DNA of 32,964 nt from Microvirga pakistanensis. GTDB taxonomy: Bacteria > Pseudomonadota > Alphaproteobacteria > Rhizobiales > Beijerinckiaceae. A model generated the notes under the pieces. It did no database searches. It saw nothing but the letters and a program-made list of their open reading frames with translations, and had not been told where the DNA came from. Each line of letters starts with the position of its first letter. The stretch's first letter is position 1. The translations under genes were made by a program, and so were the position numbers. Of this stretch, positions 1 through 8,145 are shown piece after piece. The stretch is taken from assembly GCF_004458765.1 (NCBI RefSeq), contig NZ_SPJX01000330.1, forward strand, positions 1 to 32,964. The letters are read 5' to 3'.

Positions 1-45
1 CTCAAGGCCGAAATCACCTCGCTTGCAAAGTTCTGGGAGATGTAG
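1..45 (+). CDS. Possible 3' end of a gene cut by the window edge
   Basis: Frame 1 is open from the first base for 14 codons and stops at TAG (43-45). The residues read like an ordinary protein C-terminus (ends KFWEM). It would converge on the peptidase-hydrolase gene. The stretch is too short to identify, and an open run of this length is expected by chance, so the call rests only on position and composition. Confidence 0.22.
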   Translation, partial: LKAEITSLAKFWEM

Positions 46-184
46 ATGTCCCCCGCGGTCACGGCCCTCGCGGCAGCGACAATCTCGTCCGTCCTGCAGG
101 ACTTGGACACGCACCCTCGTGCTCCCGCCCAGCGCGAAGGAGTGGGCATTCGATCTTCCGGCTCGGCTTCGAACCCTATGTTGA

Positions 185-2344
185 TCAGAAATCCACAAGA
201 GGCAGCAGCTGGGCTTTCAGTTTTCCTCCCCTGATCCGCTCGATAGTGGCTGCCATGCAGCCTTGCCAATTATCGAAGCAGCTATGATTAGCCGGGATCG
301 CCTTGGCTCCGTCCCAAACTTGCCGCTCACCCAGGATCTTTAGGGTTGCGCCCTTCCAGCCTGACCAATGCTGCCGCCAGACCTCAACCGATTTCGGCGG
401 TCGAATCGCCTCAGCAGCGGTGACGGCGCCTAGCCCCCGCTTTTGCGGATTGGCCATCAGATCCTTGCGATCCAGCTCAGGCCGCCACACAGCTTCAAGC
501 CCAAGAATCGGCGTCTTGTGAGTGTTCTCCAAGGCGCGTGACACGAGATACAGGAGCGACTTGCCATATGGGCCGACCGAATCGCTCTGCTCGATCGGAT
601 CACTCAGAATGTCAATCGACACCTTGCCGGCTGGAACTGTCGTGCCAATGTGCCGGGCGTAGTAGATATTGGCAAAATCAACCGTGCATGCCGGAGCAAA
701 CAAGGACAAGGATCCGACCTTGATCCTGCGCGAGCGCAGCAAATCGAGAAGCGGCCCGATCATGATCGCTCCTGCGGAGTGCCCAACCAGATGAACCTCG
801 AGATTGGGGTGCGCTTTGGCGAGTATCGCTAGCTGCTCGACAAGATACGCAGCGCCACCCTCTCGCTCGGTTGCTGCGACGGCATTCTGCTTCATTTGTT
901 GCCAGATCGGTCGAGCCGCCGGGATGGCAAACGTCTCAAGCGCGCGATCACGAGCATCTTCGAAGAACCCCTGGGCCTGCTTTGACCGGGGATCAGGCGC
1001 AGTGCCGAAGATATCCTCGATCGTGTCCCCGATGATGTTTTTCAAGCTGTCGAGATAGCCGGACTGCCAGCAGACGAAGATCGGGTAGATTTCATTGCTC
1101 GTGAGGCAGGGGCCGAGGACCTTGGCACGGGCCAAGCTCGCGCGCAGGTCGTTGAGCCCGCCGTGCACGTAGAGCGCGATCTTGCCGCTTTTCCCCGCCG
1201 GGCCAGCCAGCCATTCGCCCGGCAAGGCGCGTCCCACCCGCTTGGCCGCGTCGGCGGCGTCTGCGGCATCAATCACGATTTGGGATGCAAGCCGACCATC
1301 ATTCGCCAGTACCAGAGCGTGCTGCGACGTCTGCTCCAGACTCCAGTTGCTGTCGCTTGCCGTCGCCGCCACGGCGCCTGCGGTGATGCCGCCTGCCAGT
1401 CCCCGCTTCAGGTCAGGCGCGGTTGCCGGGATTGTTCGGCCCGCCGACAAAACGATTGCTGGAGCCTCGCCGCGAATGGGAGCGCTGAGGGTCGCAACCC
1501 ATGCATCCATGCCGTTCGTGAGCCAATCGGGATAGGTGAGGCGCGCAAAGCCATGAAAGCCCCAGTCGGGCCCCCAGGAGTTCTGAATGATGAAGCCCTC
1601 GTCATCGTAGCCTACCAACGCGAAGGCATGACCACCGTTCGTTGCTCGTTCGGGAGACCACGCGATGGTGGGTACCCCACTCAGTTGTGGGGCAGTCTTG
1701 GTGCGCCTGCGCTGCGTCTTCTTAGCCTCCCCGGCGACCTGCCAGCCATCGTGAACGCAGGCGGATACGTAGATCGCGCCCACCTCGGCAATGGCGGCCT
1801 GAAGATCCGGGATGGCGTCGTGAATAATTCGATAATAAGCGCCAAGCGGCCTGGTTGCGGCGTCAGCAGCCCAGCCCAGCTTGGGCTGCACGAAGGCAAC
1901 TTGGCCACGCCGCCGGTACGGCCAGAGGGCGTCCGAGCAGATGCCATGATGAAACCAGCCCTTCATCGCACCACGGCAGCTGGAGCCTTCATAATCCTCT
2001 CCGGGCCATTCATCGTAGATGCGCGCCAAGTGATAGGCCATTCGTGGGCTGACCACCCCGGGCAGTTGCGTGTCGCGTTCCTCTTGGCGGGACGCCTCGA
2101 TCTCGCGACGAAACTGCACGTAGTTGATCAGCGCGGCAAGCCCAAAGCCGGTGCAGGCTCCCTCGGCCCCTTGATCGAGCACGAGCCCCGCTTCCTCATA
2201 GAGGGGGAGATAGGTCTCAATCCAACGTTTGGGCGGGTAGCTCGGAGGCAGAAAGGTCAGACGCGGTTGGAAAATCCGGTCGCGCATATCGGGCCGATCC
2301 TGACGGGCATCAAGCGTGCGGTCACCGAAAGCCCTAGTAGGCAT
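185..2344 (-). CDS. Papain-like (C1) cysteine peptidase fused to an alpha/beta hydrolase domain
   Basis: This 719-residue protein has two recognisable halves. Residues about 55-275 match the C1A peptidase fold: DQGAEGACTGFG places the catalytic Cys at 64, GGHAFALVGYDD gives His 239, and QNSWGPDWG gives Asn 255, in the order of papain enzymes. Residues about 388-600 look like an alpha/beta hydrolase: a YVHGG oxyanion-type turn near 392-396, then HLVGHSAG with the nucleophile Ser at 523. There is no signal peptide and no obvious prodomain, so it is probably cytosolic or exported by a non-Sec route. The ATG is preceded by GAGG about 8 bases upstream. The gene is monocistronic. Catalytic residues of both halves look intact, but the substrate is unknown. 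Confidence 0.85.
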   Translation of the reverse strand: MPTRAFGDRTLDARQDRPDMRDRIFQPRLTFLPPSYPPKRWIETYLPLYEEAGLVLDQGAEGACTGFGLAALINYVQFRREIEASRQEERDTQLPGVVSPRMAYHLARIYDEWPGEDYEGSSCRGAMKGWFHHGICSDALWPYRRRGQVAFVQPKLGWAADAATRPLGAYYRIIHDAIPDLQAAIAEVGAIYVSACVHDGWQVAGEAKKTQRRRTKTAPQLSGVPTIAWSPERATNGGHAFALVGYDDEGFIIQNSWGPDWGFHGFARLTYPDWLTNGMDAWVATLSAPIRGEAPAIVLSAGRTIPATAPDLKRGLAGGITAGAVAATASDSNWSLEQTSQHALVLANDGRLASQIVIDAADAADAAKRVGRALPGEWLAGPAGKSGKIALYVHGGLNDLRASLARAKVLGPCLTSNEIYPIFVCWQSGYLDSLKNIIGDTIEDIFGTAPDPRSKQAQGFFEDARDRALETFAIPAARPIWQQMKQNAVAATEREGGAAYLVEQLAILAKAHPNLEVHLVGHSAGAIMIGPLLDLLRSRRIKVGSLSLFAPACTVDFANIYYARHIGTTVPAGKVSIDILSDPIEQSDSVGPYGKSLLYLVSRALENTHKTPILGLEAVWRPELDRKDLMANPQKRGLGAVTAAEAIRPPKSVEVWRQHWSGWKGATLKILGERQVWDGAKAIPANHSCFDNWQGCMAATIERIRGGKLKAQLLPLVDF

Positions 2345-2549
2345 GGTCTACCTCATGAGGTGCCAACGGCACTCAACACTGAACCGACTTACGTTTGAAT
2401 TTACCCTTCGCCGGGCGAGCTGAGTGCCTTCGGCTCTCCCTTGCGTCCATCCTACGTTGCGCGCCTGCTTTCCACAGGCGTGTCGCGTGAACACGGCTCA
2501 CAGAAGAGCTTAGCAGACCAGATCCGATAACGGCTATGGCAATAGAGAG

Positions 2550-2888
2550 CTACCAGATCGCATCAGGCGTCGGGATTTGTCTTCCAGTCGGCCACCCGAG
2601 TTGTCCGCGAAGGCAGGCACGTGGCTTCGGTATGCCGTCCCCGAGAGGGAGCTCAATAGGCGTCTTGAGTGCGATTGCTATGCGGGCAACGTCATCCCAG
2701 GGTTCCGTCGCAAAATCGGCTGTTACTTGTATGAGGTGGAAGCTGTTCTTACCGATGTCGATCCCCAAGGGTGGCAACCTGATGAAACGGAGCGGTAGGC
2801 ATGGCTCAGATCCTCGTGCTGGGCGCCCCTGATGAAGGGTGTGCCGGTAAGAACGGCCGGTCCAGACCATTACAGCCGACGCAGTCAT
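2550..2888 (-). pseudogene. IS110-family transposase remnant
   Basis: The 112-residue reading contains LGIDIGKNSFHL (about 2733-2765 on this strand). This is the N-terminal strand of DEDD transposases of the IS110 family, including the first catalytic Asp. The normal protein is over 300 residues; here the sequence after that motif no longer resembles the family and stops soon. Residues before the motif also look like read-through sequence, so the true remnant is probably only about 2600-2800. No flanking inverted repeat was found, which is usual for IS110 elements. It sits between the peptidase-hydrolase gene and the LysR gene and marks an old insertion. Confidence 0.5.
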
Positions 2889-2962
2889 TCATGCCAATGA
2901 GTGCCGCTTAGGCACTCACCTCAAGGCCTCAGCCAACTCTTTGGCGTGGGCGATCAATATCG

Positions 2963-3859
2963 TTATGCTGCACTCAATTCTCGGGCCAAGCCGATAAATG
3001 CCTTCAGGGCTGCCGATGGATTGCGCCGTCCGGGGTAGTAGAGGCAGAGCCCACCAAAGGGTGGCGTCCAGTCTTCCAGCACGCGAATGAGGCGTCCGGC
3101 TTCGATGTCGGCACGCACGTTCTGTTCCATGAAGAATCCGAGCCCGAGACCTTCCAGAGCCGCAGTCCGCGCCAGGCTGGCTTCGTCCAAAGTGATCGGA
3201 CCGTTCACGGCGATCAGGGCCGTCTGGCCGTCTTTCTCGAACTCCCACCGATAGAGGGTGCCGTTGGGCAGGCGGACACGAATGCAGGGGTGATGGAGGA
3301 GGTCAGGCGGCACCTGCGGTTTCCCATGCTTCTCGATATACGCCGGCGAACCGACGACGGCATATCGCTGTGGCCGCCCAAGCGAAACCGCGATCATGTC
3401 GTTGGGTACGAGATCGGCCCCCCGCACCCCGAGGTCGAAGCCTTCGGCGACAATGTCGACCAGTCGTCCTTCGGTGACGAGATCGACATGCACCTGCGGG
3501 TAGCGGCGCAGGAACTCCAGCACCAGCGGCGAGAGAATCTCGCGCGCCGCCAAGGCAAAGGCGTTGATGCGCAGCGTGCCTGACGGCGTGGCCTGCTGCG
3601 ACCGCACGGCTTCCATGGCGCCGTGAATGTCCTGCAAGGCCGGGCCGACCTGTTCGATGAACAGGCGTCCGGCATCGGTGAGCGAGACGCTGCGCGTCGT
3701 CCGATTGAACAGGCGGACGCCGAGGCCCGCCTCGAGCTTGCCGACGGCATTGCTGAGCGCGGTCGTCGACATGCCCAGTTCGAGCGCCGCGGCACGGAAC
3801 GAAGCCTTGCGCGCAATCGCCACCACCGCGTCGAGATCATTCAAGCCTGGTCGATACAT
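2963..3859 (-). CDS. LysR-family transcriptional regulator
   Basis: The protein has 298 residues, the usual LysR length. Residues about 5-65 form the winged helix-turn-helix ([20 protein letters not shown], then [16 protein letters not shown]). The rest is the periplasmic-binding-protein-like effector domain, ending in a [12 protein letters not shown] segment typical of the DNA-binding LysR branch that controls oxidoreductases. It is divergent from the NTF2-like/SDR pair with 106 bases between the start codons, so that pair is its most likely target and autoregulation is likely. The ATG sits directly beside one arm of an inverted repeat (3862-3871). The inducer cannot be told from sequence. 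Confidence 0.93.
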   Translation of the reverse strand: MYRPGLNDLDAVVAIARKASFRAAALELGMSTTALSNAVGKLEAGLGVRLFNRTTRSVSLTDAGRLFIEQVGPALQDIHGAMEAVRSQQATPSGTLRINAFALAAREILSPLVLEFLRRYPQVHVDLVTEGRLVDIVAEGFDLGVRGADLVPNDMIAVSLGRPQRYAVVGSPAYIEKHGKPQVPPDLLHHPCIRVRLPNGTLYRWEFEKDGQTALIAVNGPITLDEASLARTAALEGLGLGFFMEQNVRADIEAGRLIRVLEDWTPPFGGLCLYYPGRRNPSAALKAFIGLARELSAA

Positions 3860-3861
3860 TG

Positions 3862-3933
3862 TCCTGGATTTCGAAATGCCTCGTCCAGTTTTATCCCGCT
3901 TATCGAAACAAGTGTCCAGGTCTAAATCCAGGA
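3862..3933. promoter_or_regulatory. Inverted repeat in the lysR/ntf2 divergent promoter
   Basis: TCCTGGATTT (3862-3871) and its exact reverse complement AAATCCAGGA (3924-3933) flank 52 bases between the LysR gene and the NTF2-like gene. The left arm touches the LysR start, overlapping its AGGA ribosome-site region. The right arm lies about 32 bases before the NTF2-like start. The location fits paired LysR recognition and activation sites, but a role in RNA structure is also possible. Confidence 0.45.
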
Positions 3934-3965
3934 GGACATCATCGTCGAACCGAAGGAGCCGCCGG

Positions 3966-4289
3966 ATGAACCTACCTTTCCCGATTCAGACCTATTTCGA
4001 TGCCGACAAGGGAGGTGACAGCGATGCGCTGATCCACGCCTTTACACCCGATGCGGTCGTTGAGGATGAGGGCCGGTTCCACGCTGGTCACCGGGCCATC
4101 AAGGCGTGGTGGCGTGACGTGAAGACGAGGTACCGGCATGTGATCGAGCCACTCGATGTGGCCGGGAGCGGCGATTTTGCGAAAGTTCGTGCCAGGGTGA
4201 CCGGCCAATTCCCGGGCAGCCCTGCCATGCTCACCTTCGCGTTCCGACTCGAAGGTAGCCGGATCGCGGGCCTGGAGATCGGCGCATGA
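3966..4289 (+). CDS. NTF2/SnoaL-like small protein
   Basis: This is a 107-residue protein of the cystatin-like NTF2/SnoaL fold. Residues 5-60 ([22 protein letters not shown], then [14 protein letters not shown]) are the characteristic start of SnoaL-type domains, and the C-terminus ends with a strand of the sheet. Members bind small hydrophobic molecules or act as isomerases or cyclases; the reaction here is unknown. The start at 3966 is chosen because AAGGAG lies 8 bases upstream; an in-frame opening reaches back to 3627 but would overlap the LysR gene. Its stop overlaps the SDR start (ATGA at 4286-4289), so the two are translationally coupled. Confidence 0.88.
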   Translation: MNLPFPIQTYFDADKGGDSDALIHAFTPDAVVEDEGRFHAGHRAIKAWWRDVKTRYRHVIEPLDVAGSGDFAKVRARVTGQFPGSPAMLTFAFRLEGSRIAGLEIGA

Positions 4290-5065
4290 CCGGGTTTCTC
4301 ACACTCGAAGGCAAGCGCGCCCTCATCACCTCCGGCACGCGCGGTGCGGGCGCGGCCACCGTCGCGCTGTTTCGCGAGCTCGGCGCGCAGGTTCTGACGG
4401 CGGCGCGATCCCGGCCGGATACGCTCTCCGAGGCGATGTTCGTTGCCGCCGACCTCACGACCCCGGAGGGCTGCGCCACCCTCGCGGCCGCGGTGCGTGA
4501 GCGGTTGGGCGGGGTCGATATCGTGGTCCACATGCTGGGCGGCTCCTCCGCCCCGGCAGGCGGCTTCGCAGCGCTGCGCGACGCGGAATGGACAAACGAG
4601 CTCAATATTAACCTGATGGCAGCCGTCAGGCTTGATCGCGAACTCGTGCCTGCGATGGTCGAGCAGGGCCGCGGCGTCGTTATCCACGTCACGTCCATCC
4701 AACGAGAACTGCCATTGCCGGAGGCGACGACCGCATATGCGGCCGCGAAAGCTGCTCTCTCGACCTACAGCAAGAGTCTCTCAAAGGAGGTCTCGCCGAA
4801 GGGGGTGCGCGTGACGCGGGTCTCACCTGGATGGATTGAAACCGAGGCGTCGGTGCGGCTGGCCGAGCGGCTCGCACAGGATGCTGGCACCGATTACGAG
4901 GGCGGCAAACGCATCATCATGGATTCGCTCGGTGGAATCCCGATCGGTCGGCCCTCGACGCCGGAGGAAGTGGCTAACCTGATCGCCTTCCTCGCCTCCG
5001 ATCGCGCCGCGACCATCACCGGTGCCGAATATGTCATCGACGGTGGCACCGTTCCCACCGCGTGA
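4286..5065 (+). CDS. Short-chain dehydrogenase/reductase (SDR)
   Basis: The protein has 259 residues, the normal classical SDR size. The nucleotide-binding motif is TSGTRGAG (residues 15-22), with Ser in place of the first glycine of TGxxxGxG. Ser 137, Tyr 151 and Lys 155 (YAAAK) form the catalytic set, and NINL near 107-110 supplies the structural Asn. The C-terminus IDGGTVPTA is typical. R41 after the second strand hints at NADP(H) preference, which is inference. It overlaps the upstream SnoaL-like gene by ATGA and is probably controlled by the divergent LysR protein. The pair likely reduces and detoxifies a small carbonyl compound; the substrate is unknown. Confidence 0.93.
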   Translation: MTGFLTLEGKRALITSGTRGAGAATVALFRELGAQVLTAARSRPDTLSEAMFVAADLTTPEGCATLAAAVRERLGGVDIVVHMLGGSSAPAGGFAALRDAEWTNELNINLMAAVRLDRELVPAMVEQGRGVVIHVTSIQRELPLPEATTAYAAAKAALSTYSKSLSKEVSPKGVRVTRVSPGWIETEASVRLAERLAQDAGTDYEGGKRIIMDSLGGIPIGRPSTPEEVANLIAFLASDRAATITGAEYVIDGGTVPTA

Positions 5066-5387
5066 GGGGTGCAGCATGCTCTTTCATCAGACTATCGGCG
5101 GCAGGAGCGGTGGGTTAAATCGGGAGTTGTTGCGACTGCACTCCGCAATTCGTTCCAAGTGCGGCCATAGCCGAATTCGTACCGCAAGCGGTTGACAGCT
5201 AAAGCCGCAACAGCCTCCACGCATGGAAGGTCTCAAATCGGCACGAAGCAGACGAAAGCCGAAATTCCGTAGTCATAGAGTAAGCTGACCCTTATAAGGC
5301 CACGCCCAACGGCTCAGTTCGACCCCGAGCGGACATTCCCTGCATCCTGTGTGAACGCAGGCATCAAAGGTAAGCATCCCAAGGGTG
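5066..5387. other. Intergenic gap between convergent SDR and AraC genes
   Basis: These 322 bases lie between the stop codons of two convergent genes. I see no convincing ORF, no strong hairpin with a T run, and no repeat copy. The only suggestive text is a short AGCGGACATT-like string near 5330, which resembles the end of the degenerate repeats found at 17178 and 18405 but is too short to claim. Confidence 0.5.
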
Positions 5388-6317
5388 CTATCGCTCAGGT
5401 CTCACGACCAAGCCTGAGAGCGATCGCCGCCACTCGCTTGGCGATGCCTGCGCCATCCGAGTGAAGACACGGGTGAAGTGACTCTGGTCGGCGAACCCGC
5501 ATTGGTTCGCGACCTCCCCGAGGGGAAGCGTCGTGGTCCTGAGCAGACCCTGCGCAACCTCAATGCGCCGCTGCAAGAGCCACTTGTGCGGTGGCATGCC
5601 GGTCGTCATGCGGAAAGCACGGGCGAAATGACTTCGGGAGAGGCCGCACTCGCTGGCGAGCCGATCGAGAGCGATATTGCCGTCGATATGTGCCGCGAGG
5701 ATTTCCTTGGCACGGCGCTCCTGCCAGGGCGCGAGTCCACCGCGCTTGAGCTGGATTGGGATCGGCGCGTTGCCGTACGTGCCTGCGAGGTGCGAGAGCA
5801 GGGCCAGCGCCACGTATTCCACGAACAGGGAGTTGGCTTGCTCAGGCCGCTCCAGCGCGGGTAGCAGGCATTCTCCCAGGGCCCGGACGCGTGCATCGTC
5901 GACGGGAACGCCGAGCGGCGTACTGATCGACTCGAACCGCGGCAGCCCGTGCTCGTCCGCAATCCCATCGAGGGCCTGGCGCGGCAGATACATCGCCACG
6001 CAGTCGATGGGATCGCGCAGGAACGAGGCGTGCCCGAGGTTCAGGTCAAGCAGCGTGAACTGTCCACCCCTGACCGGACTCATCGGCACCGGACGACCGT
6101 CCACCCAATACGGATTGGTCGGGATATCGCGGCGCTGCAAGCACACGAGATGCGCATCCTCCCGCGGGATCTGCGCCGCAACCCCTTCTCCCCTGTCGTC
6201 CCACTGGATACGGGTGGCCGCGAAGGTCGCCCTTTGGAGGACTTGCACCGTCAAGGCCGGAGGGTCGTCGACCCCAACGGACTTGCCCAAGCGCTGGCCA
6301 TAGGATCCGGTCGCCAT
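5388..6317 (-). CDS. AraC-family transcriptional regulator (paralog 1)
   Basis: The protein has 309 residues. The N-terminal half is a sensing domain (VCLQRRDIPTNPYWVDGRP near 60-78, DLN near 92). The C-terminal ~100 residues carry two helix-turn-helix units: LDRLASECGLSRSHFARAF, then LGEVANQCGFADQSHFTRVF. The start is supported by GGAG 8 bases upstream. It is divergent from the molybdenum aldehyde oxidoreductase operon and is the obvious candidate regulator of it. It is a close paralog of the AraC protein at 12849-13751, with long identical blocks such as APWQERRAK/SPWQERRAK and SECGLSRSHFARAFR/RECGLSRSHFARAFR. Both genes carry the same operator-like sequence upstream. Confidence 0.94.
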   Translation of the reverse strand: MATGSYGQRLGKSVGVDDPPALTVQVLQRATFAATRIQWDDRGEGVAAQIPREDAHLVCLQRRDIPTNPYWVDGRPVPMSPVRGGQFTLLDLNLGHASFLRDPIDCVAMYLPRQALDGIADEHGLPRFESISTPLGVPVDDARVRALGECLLPALERPEQANSLFVEYVALALLSHLAGTYGNAPIPIQLKRGGLAPWQERRAKEILAAHIDGNIALDRLASECGLSRSHFARAFRMTTGMPPHKWLLQRRIEVAQGLLRTTTLPLGEVANQCGFADQSHFTRVFTRMAQASPSEWRRSLSGLVVRPER

Positions 6318-6380
6318 TTGCGAGCTCCATTCACATCACATGCCCGTGAGGGCTGATGCTGTGGGTCATGGGTGAGGGCC

Positions 6381-6415
6381 CAAAATCGAGCACTAACGTA
6401 CAAAACGCAGCACTC
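6381..6415. promoter_or_regulatory. Tandem operator-like repeat upstream of AraC paralog 1 and paoA
   Basis: Two similar boxes follow each other with a 20-base period: CAAAATCGAGCACT (6381-6394) and CAAAACGCAGCACT (6401-6414). The second lies inside TACAAAACGCAGCACTC (6399-6415), which recurs exactly at 13847-13863 upstream of the paralogous AraC gene. Two helical turns between direct repeats is the usual geometry of AraC-type sites. It lies between the divergent starts at 6317 and 6521 and could serve both. Confidence 0.65.
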
Positions 6416-6520
6416 CCGACACTGGCGAGCTCAATCAGGGTCGCGGAAGCTTAGCGCGCAGTTCACCAGGTGTCGACACAGCGTCGGCCAGGCACGGCCG
6501 CATCCCGACCAGGAGCCACC

Positions 6521-7165
6521 ATGACCAAATCCAACCATGATGCCCCCTTGGGCAAGGGACGATCGTCGTCCGGAGACGAGGAGCCCCAGCGCGGACTTTC
6601 CCGCCGCTCGATCCTGCAAATGGCCGGAGGAGCGGCTTCCCTTGCCGCCGCCCCCGCGGCGGCCGCGCAGCCGGCTTCATCAGACGGTCCAGCAACCGCA
6701 CCGACGACGCGCATCCGCCTGGTCGTCAACGGCAGCGCACGGGAGCTTGAGGTCGATCCCCGGCAATCGGTACTCGACGTCCTGCGTGAGACGCTCGACC
6801 TCACGGGCACGAAGAAAGGCTGCAACCAGGGTGCGTGCGGCGCCTGCACGGTGCTCATCAATGGGCGCCGCGTGACGTCGTGCCTGACGTTGGCCGTCAT
6901 GCACGATGGTGCCGAGATCACCACGATCGAGGGACTGGCCCGGGGCGATGAGCTCCATCCGCTCCAGGCCGCCTTCATCGAGCACGATGGGTTCCAGTGC
7001 GGCTTCTGCACGCCAGGCCAGATCATGTCGGGCGTCGCCTGCATCGCCGAGGGACACGCCACCTCGCCCGAGCAGATCCAGTTCTGGATGAGCGGCAACA
7101 TCTGCCGCTGCGCCGCCTATCCCGGGATCGTCGCGGCGGTTGCCGATGCAGCAGGGAGGACCTGA
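6521..7165 (+). CDS. paoA: Aldehyde oxidoreductase, Tat-exported [2Fe-2S] subunit (PaoA-like)
   Basis: This 214-residue iron-sulfur subunit belongs to the xanthine oxidase family. A twin-arginine signal (LSRRSILQMAGGAAS, residues 26-40, then an Ala-rich region) precedes a plant-type ferredoxin domain with Cys 101, 106, 109 and 121. A helical domain with Cys 160, 163, 195 and 197 holds the second cluster. The start at 6521 is chosen because AGGAG lies 5 bases upstream; an in-frame ATG at 6470 has no such site. E. coli PaoA has the same layout and carries the complex to the periplasm through its Tat signal, the other subunits travelling with it. The next gene starts 2 bases after the stop. Confidence 0.92.
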   Translation: MTKSNHDAPLGKGRSSSGDEEPQRGLSRRSILQMAGGAASLAAAPAAAAQPASSDGPATAPTTRIRLVVNGSARELEVDPRQSVLDVLRETLDLTGTKKGCNQGACGACTVLINGRRVTSCLTLAVMHDGAEITTIEGLARGDELHPLQAAFIEHDGFQCGFCTPGQIMSGVACIAEGHATSPEQIQFWMSGNICRCAAYPGIVAAVADAAGRT

Positions 7166-7167
7166 CG

Positions 7168-8145
7168 ATGCTGCCATTCAGTTTTGAGAAGGTGCGGACC
7201 GAGCAGGACGCGATCCGCGCGGCCGCGGCGGGCGCCCGCTACATTGCCGGCGGCACTACTCTCATCGACCTGATGCGTGACGAGGTCGAGCGTCCCGAGC
7301 GTCTGGTCGACATCAATGCCCTGCCGATGACCGACATCCGCGCGGATGGGGCCGATCTCGTGATCGGCGCACTCGCCCGCATGAGCGATGTCGCGGCCCA
7401 TCCGGAGACGAAACGCCTCCAGCCCCTGATCGCCGAGTCCCTGATCGAGGGGGCCTCACCGCAACTGCGCAACATGGCCTCGATGGGCGGCAACCTGTTG
7501 CAGCGGGTGCGCTGCCCGTACTTCCGGATGCTGGACGCGGCCTGCAACAAGCGCGATCCCGGGTCGGGCTGTTCGGCCATCGACGGCCTCAATGCCGGGC
7601 ACGCGATCCTCGGGACCAGCGATCACTGCGTTGCCACCCATCCGTCCGACGTTGCCGTCGCCCTGGTCGCGCTCGGTGCCGCGATGCGGGTGCGAGGGCC
7701 CAATGGCGAGCGCACCTTCCCGGTGGAGGAACTCTTCCGGCTTCCTGGAGACACGCCCCATCTCGAGCATACCCTGCGTCCCGGCGAGCTGATCGTCGAG
7801 ATCCGGGTGCCGGGCGGTCCCTATGCGCGGCAGGCACGCTATCTCAAGGTCCGGGACCGTGCCTCCTACGAGTTCGCGCTCGTCTCGGCCGCCGTGGCCC
7901 TGGAACTGGAAGGTGGATCCATCCGGCAGGCCCGTGTTGCCGTCGGCGGAGTGGGAACGCGCCCCTGGCGCATGCGGGCAGTGGAGGAGGCACTCAGGGG
8001 TAAGCCAGTAGGCCGTGATGCCTTCGCGGAGGCCGCTCACCTCGCGCTGGAGGGAACGCGCCCGCTGTCGCACAACCACTACAAAGTCGAACTGCTGCCG
8101 CGGACCATTGTCCGCGCGCTCGAGATGGCGGGAGGGACGGCATGA
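7168..8145 (+). CDS. paoB: Aldehyde oxidoreductase FAD-binding subunit (PaoB-like)
   Basis: The subunit has 325 residues, close to E. coli PaoB. Residues 1-220 form the FAD-binding domain of the CO dehydrogenase medium-subunit family: AGARYIAGGTTLIDLM near 21-36 and SMGGNLLQR near 105-113 are the FAD loops. Residues 116-135 hold Cys 116, 126 and 135 (RCPYFR, ACNKRDPGSGCSA). This is the insertion that in PaoB carries an extra [4Fe-4S] cluster, a mark that separates this group from most xanthine dehydrogenases. The ATG at 7168 follows GGGAGGA by 7 bases. Its stop overlaps the next start (ATGA, 8142-8145), so subunits are made in step. Confidence 0.93.
   Translation: MLPFSFEKVRTEQDAIRAAAAGARYIAGGTTLIDLMRDEVERPERLVDINALPMTDIRADGADLVIGALARMSDVAAHPETKRLQPLIAESLIEGASPQLRNMASMGGNLLQRVRCPYFRMLDAACNKRDPGSGCSAIDGLNAGHAILGTSDHCVATHPSDVAVALVALGAAMRVRGPNGERTFPVEELFRLPGDTPHLEHTLRPGELIVEIRVPGGPYARQARYLKVRDRASYEFALVSAAVALELEGGSIRQARVAVGGVGTRPWRMRAVEEALRGKPVGRDAFAEAAHLALEGTRPLSHNHYKVELLPRTIVRALEMAGGTA

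Noticed and set aside
1163..2398. 411-codon plus-strand open frame opposite the peptidase-hydrolase gene
   Set aside because: It mirrors a gene with intact catalytic motifs on the other strand, has no family motif, and long antisense frames are common at this GC content.
3627..3965. N-terminal extension of the SnoaL-like gene
   Set aside because: It is the antisense of the LysR helix-turn-helix region; the ATG at 3966 has AAGGAG and gives the normal family length.
5066..5387. Third copy of the degenerate repeat
   Set aside because: Only about ten bases near 5330 resemble the repeat end; the diagnostic CTCCTGAGACGTAAGC block is missing.
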